A stretch of DNA of 64,000 bases from Begonia masoniana (taxonomy: Eukaryota > Streptophyta > Magnoliopsida > Cucurbitales > Begoniaceae), in contig CM039509.1 of assembly GCA_022432975.1 (NCBI GenBank), positions 23,467,432 to 23,531,431 on the forward strand, written 5' to 3'. Positions 59,345 to 64,000 of this stretch are shown piece by piece. Every line of letters starts with the position of its first letter. Position 1 is the stretch's first letter. The position numbers and the translations under genes were made by a program. The notes below the pieces were generated by a model that ran no database searches, was not told the origin of the DNA, and worked only from the letters and a program-made list of their open reading frames with translations.

Positions 59345-59504
59345 TGTAACACCCGAGATACGACTAGGTAATTTTCCTAACTATATTAACGGTCATGAAT
59401 ATTTAATCTGTGTGGTTTAGAATTTTATGACAAGTTTATTTAATTACATGTGGGTTTTAAACTAGGTTGAGTGGCAATGTTGTAATATTGGAAGTTGAGA
59501 TCAG

Positions 59505-59513
59505 TATATAAAG
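59505..59513 (+). promoter_or_regulatory. Candidate TATA box in element I LTR
   Basis: TATATAAAG 160 bp into the LTR, the best TATA match in the window, followed by an ATG-free leader ending in CTCGAG|GTAC (donor-like, 59671). Confidence 0.55.
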
Positions 59514-59999
59514 AAGAAGGAAAAGTTTTAAATTTCACTCAAGCCCTTGTAGCCGACATTCCCCTACTTTCGGCGATTTCTTCTCTCCCAAGCTCTCGCT
59601 CTCTGTCAGCTGGAAATCCCTCCTTCGACGATCGGTTTCCTTGCTGCTTCTCGGCTACTTTGTGCTCGAGGTACGGGTTTAACAATGTGGTTATCTGTTA
59701 GTTTATTAGCCCTGTTTTCCAGCTCTGTATTGATGTTTGGATTCTTCAATGGCCGAATATTAATAAGAACATTTTGAAACTCGAGATTGGTAATGTCATC
59801 CCGAATCGATTCTGGACATTAAAAACAACCAACCCTGAGATTATCATTATCAAATCCGTCTGTTTTGATTTTGGGATTTCGGGTTACATTGAGTATTAAA
59901 ATAAGAACTCGGGGAGGACTCTTAGCTATTAGATCTTAGGATAACTCGAGATTTGAACTACTAGGATTTTGTTTGAACTACTGCAATGTAAATGTTTAG

Positions 60000-60844
60000 G
60001 TGAAGAAGTTTGAAGAGAAGGGAGCTCAAGTGCTAAGGAGACCAGGTAAGTGGATGTATTAGGATTTCTGGCCACTAGGGCCCTACACCACAAGGATACT
60101 AGGAAAAAATTGTTGAAATGTTTATCTGATGATTATGACTAGTAGTTTGCCATGATATGAAGTAATTGGGTAGAAAGATGTTAAATTACATGGTGTTTTT
60201 ACTCATTCATACTGTATGACATTCCTCTGTGAAAAATTCGTGTCCATGCATTATGTACTCGTTTATGATTAAGTTAAGAACATGAAAAGAAAAACAAATG
60301 TAAGCATGATTAAGCGCGGAACGGGGGATATGACTATAATATGTTCACAAGGCTTAAGTATGGCTCGCAAATTCTCCCACTGGTGGAGGCCGAGTTGATG
60401 ATAAGTATGGCTCGCAAATTCTTCCACTGGTGGAGGCCGAGTTGATGATAAGTATGGCTCGCGAATTCTTCCACTGGTGGAGGCCGAGTTGATGATAAGT
60501 ATGGCTCGCGAATTCTCCCACTGGTGGAGGCCGAGATGATGATAAGTATGGCTCGCGAATTCTCCCACTGGTGGAGGCCGAGACAGTCGTTACTATGATT
60601 GCCAGATTGGCAATGATCATGTGCCCTGTCTTTCTCCCTCGTTTCCTCCCTTAATACATGCTATGTAAATGATGAAAATGAGCATGAATGAAGAAAGATT
60701 TACGAACTTATGTTTCTTTAATTTGTACACTCATGTATGTCTGTCAGCATGCATTCCTTACTAAGCATTAGGCTTATAGTTAAACCTTATGTTGTAGGCG
60801 AAGAGACTACAGGTGAAGATACTAATTTCAAAGAGGATATTTAA
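60000..60844 (+). other. Candidate split small reading frame in element I LTR
   Basis: Exon-like 60000-60045 (46 nt; acceptor GTTTAG, donor CAG|GTAAGT) and 60798-60844 (acceptor GTTGTAG, stop TAA 60842-60844). Joined, they read VKKFEEKGAQVLRRP then GEETTGEDTNFKEDI and stop. The phase matches that of LTRs E, L, M, A and the 15106 solo. The leader upstream is also open in this phase across the predicted 59671 donor but contains no ATG. Confidence 0.4.
60356..60582 (+). repeat. 47-bp tandem repeat, about five copies
   Basis: The unit contains AAGTATGGCTCGCAAATTCT, CCCACTGGTGGAGGCCGAG and TTGATGAT; copies differ at one to three positions. It lies within the predicted intron between the two candidate exons and has no counterpart in E, L or M. 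Confidence 0.93.
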
Positions 60845-61988
60845 AGCTGGTTGCTGGAGGATGCTCAATGTGACAGTGCGGGACTGGAGAGGCGATTATA
60901 ACCCCTGGTTATTTCTTCCTTATGTCAGTAAGAATACAAGAACTGGAATTATGTAGGATAGTGTTAGTATTGTCTGAGTTAACTTCTGAGTCTGGAATTA
61001 ATTTTAAGGGTTATCGAACGGTCTGTTTTGCTTAAGTCTTCCGCTACGTGTATTCTGAACGAGTCCCTGATTTTCTATACGTATGAATGTTAAGTCATTG
61101 AAATTTGAAGTCTGTGAATATTATGTCTATCGGATGATGTCGAGTGTTTTAGTCATCCGGTGATATCGAGTGTTTTGCTCGCCGGATGATAAGGGTTAAG
61201 TCGTTTGTCGTATAGTTACCGGATGATGCGGGTATTACAATACCGGGCAATGTGAGTGTTATTTTGTCGTTAGTGCTCGGGTGATGTGAGAGTTGAAGTG
61301 TGTTTAGTTGCCGGATGATGAAAGTATGGTTTGTCGTCTAGTGACCGGATGATGTAGAGTATCTCTTCGCCTGAAGATGAAAAATGTTATTTTGTCATCT
61401 AGTGACCGGTGGAGGAAGCATAATTATTCACCGGATGATGTAGACGATGTTTGTCGTTTAGTGGCCGAGTGTGATTTTAATAAGTCATGAGCGATGCACG
61501 TGCTCACCGGATGATATTTCTTATCTAGTGAGATTTTAAAGAGTCACGTGTTTGACTCATGTTCACCGGTGGATGTCAACTACTGGGCGATGTATAATTG
61601 AACATGTGAAACCCACGTGCCCACCGGAAGATATCTTCTATTAGGCGACGATAAGTGAGTCACGTAGAGTACACGTGACAAATCGGATGGGGCACACCCT
61701 GCCAGCCGATGCATGCAAATCCATGCAAACTCGAGTAGAATCATGTTAAGTGATTTGAGGGCATTTCTTCCCTATCCGATTATATTTTGGAACTGACAAT
61801 CGAGCTTAATCGACTGATCCTGTCGATGAATGAGTTATTAGAAACATGAAGGAGTCAAGTTCAAGTTCTAAGTTTTAAAAAAAAAAAGAAGAGAGAAATA
61901 CTAATAATGAACAGGGTGTAGAAATTAAGAAGTAAATGATCACGATTGTCATGTTTACGTGGCGATCCCATTGGGGTCGTTACAATTA

Positions 61989-62000
61989 TGGTATCAAAGC
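61989..62000 (+). other. Primer-binding site of element I
   Basis: TGGTATCAAAGC, one mismatch to the usual TGGTATCAGAGC, four bases after the LTR. Confidence 0.85.
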
Positions 62001-62147
62001 AAAACTAGGTTCTAAAATCGATTCTGCAGACTGCCTTCCAGCACTGACTGTCACTTGAGTACTCTCCAGCAACTGTAAGTATTTATGATTTCAGTAAATG
62101 TCACTAAGTTAAGATATATCTATAACTATTTGTTTAGGAATTCCAAG

Positions 62148-63356
62148 ATGGTAAGAGGTCAACAGAGGGAAGATAACGTGGACAGTACCACTATTGCTCA
62201 GTTAACAGAGTTGGTCATTCGCCAATCTTGCCAGATTGAACAGCTTGTAGCTATCAAGGAAGAACAAGGAAATTCTAGCACTAATGTAACTCGAGATCAT
62301 GGTGACGAGCGTTTTCACCGGCTTCGACCCCCGGTGTTTAATGGACGAGTTTCAGATCTTGTTTATGCTGAGGAATGGATCAGGAAAATAGAGGACATGT
62401 TTAAGTACGCAAAGGTTGACGAAGGGGACAAGGTCACCTATGCTATTTATCACCTAGAATTGGATGCAAGGCATTGGTGGGACTCCATCCAGAGCACTGT
62501 TGGTACAGGAGCCATGACTTGGGAAATGTTTAAAACTGCTTTCTTTGACAAGTATTTCAATAGGACTGTTCGGGCCAGTAAAAACAAGGAATTCATGAGT
62601 TTACGCCAGATTGGCTCTGTGACGGATTACATATGTAAGTTTGAGGCTTTATCTCGTTTTGCACCTCGAATGGTAGAGGATGATGAGGACAAGATCCACC
62701 AATTTGTTCAAGGATTAAAACCGAGTCTGTTTATGAGAGTGAAGACTGCCGGAATACACAATGTGTCCTTTGGAGAAGTGACAGCTAAGGCCTTGGAACT
62801 AGAGGAGGCTGAGATAACAAGTTATGCACAGCGTGAGCCGCCAAGAAAGATCACTAAGGAAGCTCAGCCACCACCACGTCAGAACAGAGGATGGCAACCG
62901 CAACAGAACAGGGGACCTCAACAACAACAGCAGGGTATAAAGAGACCCTTCAATCCAAATGATGACCAGGGAAAAGGGAAAAGACCTCTGGCACCCCTAT
63001 GCCCCACTTGTCAGAAGAACCATCTTGGTGAGTGCAAGTTGCTTTCTGGCCGCTGTTTCAGGTGTGATAAGGCTGGACACCTAGTCAGAGACTGCCCCAT
63101 GCCGCCAGATCCGAACCGTGCAAGGGTAGCACCTAGAGTCTATGCAATGATGGAGGATGAGGAAGCCGTGCAGCATACAGTCATAACAGGTACCATTATG
63201 ATCTGTGGTTTTGCTGCTTACACACTTATAGATACAGGAGCCACGCACTCATTTATATCAACCTTGTTTGTATGCCAACACAACTTAGAACCTTTACCAG
63301 CCGAAAGGCCATATGATGTTATGTTACCATCAGGGAAGTCCCTACATTCTGAATAG
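62148..63356 (+). CDS. gag-pro: Element I Gag and protease N-terminus, one nonsense codon
   Basis: Start chosen at MVRGQQRED (62148), which aligns with the element H start; an upstream in-frame ATG at 62085 lies in the leader. The gag domain has HWWDSIQSTVG and FFDKYFNRTVR, a basic/Gln-rich linker, and a CCHC knuckle CFRCDKAGHLVRDC. Protease follows with an intact [13 protein letters not shown] at 63354-63356 (HSE*IVKGD) stands where relatives have Gln, a single C-to-T change. The leader contains AACTGTAAGT and TTGTTTAG, a possible 63-nt intron. Confidence 0.88.
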   Translation: MVRGQQREDNVDSTTIAQLTELVIRQSCQIEQLVAIKEEQGNSSTNVTRDHGDERFHRLRPPVFNGRVSDLVYAEEWIRKIEDMFKYAKVDEGDKVTYAIYHLELDARHWWDSIQSTVGTGAMTWEMFKTAFFDKYFNRTVRASKNKEFMSLRQIGSVTDYICKFEALSRFAPRMVEDDEDKIHQFVQGLKPSLFMRVKTAGIHNVSFGEVTAKALELEEAEITSYAQREPPRKITKEAQPPPRQNRGWQPQQNRGPQQQQQGIKRPFNPNDDQGKGKRPLAPLCPTCQKNHLGECKLLSGRCFRCDKAGHLVRDCPMPPDPNRARVAPRVYAMMEDEEAVQHTVITGTIMICGFAAYTLIDTGATHSFISTLFVCQHNLEPLPAERPYDVMLPSGKSLHSE

Positions 63357-64000
63357 ATTGTTAAAGGTGATGTTGTGTCCTTAGGAAGTAAGAAACTATA
63401 TGTAGAACTGATTGTAATTAACATGAAGGGGTATAAGGTGATATTAGGAATGGATTTGTTATTTAAGCATTATGCCACAATAAGTTGTAGGTCTGGGATG
63501 ATTGATTTTCGACCCCCAAATGGTGATCATTATTCCTTCCAAGCTATCCCTAAGATAAGTAAAATACCAATCATATCCTCACTAGAAATTTATCGGTTAT
63601 TGAAAAACGGTTGTGAGAGTTACTTAGCTACCATAATGGATGTCCGGGTGAAGAATAAGATAGAGTTACAAGATATCCCCATAGTCAGAGAGTTCCCTGA
63701 GGCATTTTTGGATGACTTGCTAGGATTACCACCTGATAGAGAAATAGAGTTTGTAATTGATACATACCCCGAGGCATTACCTGTATCTAAGAACCCTTAC
63801 CGTATGGCACCTGTTGAGTTAAAGGAATTAAAAGCTCAACTACAGGAATTAGTAGACAAAGGGTTTATACGCCCTAGTAGTTCCCCTTGGGGTGTACCTG
63901 TCTTATTTGTCAAGAAGAAGGATGGTTCCCTTAGAATGTGCATAGACTATAGGGAACTAAATAAGTTGACAATTAAGAATAAGTACCCCTTACCTCGGAT
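63357..64000 (+). CDS. pol: Element I protease end and start of reverse transcriptase, partial
   Basis: Open without a stop from 63357 to the window edge in the gag frame. VILGMDLLF (Leu for the usual Trp), [25 protein letters not shown] and [11 protein letters not shown] are read, then the window ends in RT. If the rest is as intact, this copy differs from a coding-competent element by one codon so far. Confidence 0.9.
   Translation, partial: MVKGDVVSLGSKKLYVELIVINMKGYKVILGMDLLFKHYATISCRSGMIDFRPPNGDHYSFQAIPKISKIPIISSLEIYRLLKNGCESYLATIMDVRVKNKIELQDIPIVREFPEAFLDDLLGLPPDREIEFVIDTYPEALPVSKNPYRMAPVELKELKAQLQELVDKGFIRPSSSPWGVPVLFVKKKDGSLRMCIDYRELNKLTIKNKYPLPR

Larger units (their letters stand above)
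59345..61984 (+). repeat. 5' LTR of element I (family 2)
   Basis: 2640 bp from TGTAACACCCGAGATA to GGGTCGTTACA. It has a TATA box, pyrimidine-rich leader, two donor-like sites (59671 and 60046), a 47-bp tandem array and CCGGATGATG repeats at about 61130-61640. It is related to LTRs E, L and M. Confidence 0.94.
59345..64000 (+). mobile_element. Element I: best-preserved Tekay-type element, runs off the right edge
   Basis: 5' LTR 59345-61984, primer site 61989-62000 (TGGTATCAAAGC), then a gag-pro-pol frame from 62148 to the window end with a single stop. Preceding AGACA (59340-59344) is the expected target duplication. It is inserted in the 5' LTR of element H. Confidence 0.94.

Overview
The window is flowering-plant (most likely eudicot) repeat-rich DNA. 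It consists almost entirely of nested LTR retrotransposons. I found no host protein-coding gene, tRNA, functional rRNA locus or CRISPR array. The plant assignment rests on three things: Ty3/gypsy chromoviruses of the Tekay/Del type with 2.4-3.1 kb LTRs and an initiator-Met-tRNA primer site (TGGTATCAGAGC); a short-LTR chromovirus with a canonical chromodomain; and two Cassandra TRIM insertions, a land-plant element whose LTR carries a 5S rRNA-derived block. The species cannot be named from this sequence.

Layout, left to right. Element A (1-6794, + strand) is a decayed Tekay-type copy with its 5' end outside the window. It sits in LTR fragment E (6795-9539, -), which sits in LTR fragment F (9540-10079, -), which sits in an inverted-repeat element (10080-10985). 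After a short AT-rich stretch comes element D (11597-19795, +), a 461-bp-LTR chromovirus. Its reverse transcriptase/RNase H region is split by a solo LTR (15106-17594, TSD GTCTA). An AT-rich stretch (19796-20542) leads to element C (20543-43547, +, TSD TCTAA). C itself contains element B inserted exactly in its primer-binding site (23671-32995, -, TSD GTTAT), a Cassandra TRIM in RNase H (35667-36686, TSD ATACG) and solo LTR M in the integrase (37339-39775, TSD TCTGG). Then follow 450 bp of non-LTR DNA, solo LTR L (44003-46603, TSD ATAAT), LTR fragment J (46612-48293, +) and LTR fragment K (48294-49395, -). K is interrupted by element H (from 49396, -). H carries a rearranged Cassandra in its 3' LTR (49901-51183, TSD GAGTA). 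Its 5' LTR is broken at 59344 by element I (59345 to the window end, +), the best-preserved copy.

Long LTRs fall into three families. Family 1 is A and the 15106 solo; family 2 is E, L, M and I; family 3 is B, C, H, F, J and K. All gag-pol copies carry stops or frameshifts, many explained by C-to-T/G-to-A change. Element I has only one visible nonsense codon.

The most interesting signal lies in the long LTRs rather than in gag-pol. All three families share a gene-like layout: a TATA box where visible, a roughly 45-nt mini-exon bounded by a splice acceptor and an AGGTAAGT donor, a GGCC block, and then a terminal 'exon' that begins at TGTAG and encodes a short acidic peptide ending in a stop. 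Joining the two exons keeps one reading phase in the three families. The rest of each LTR carries hypervariable tandem or palindromic arrays that differ between relatives and even between the two LTRs of element C. The second unusual item is the Cassandra at 49901-51183, which ends in two U5 termini.
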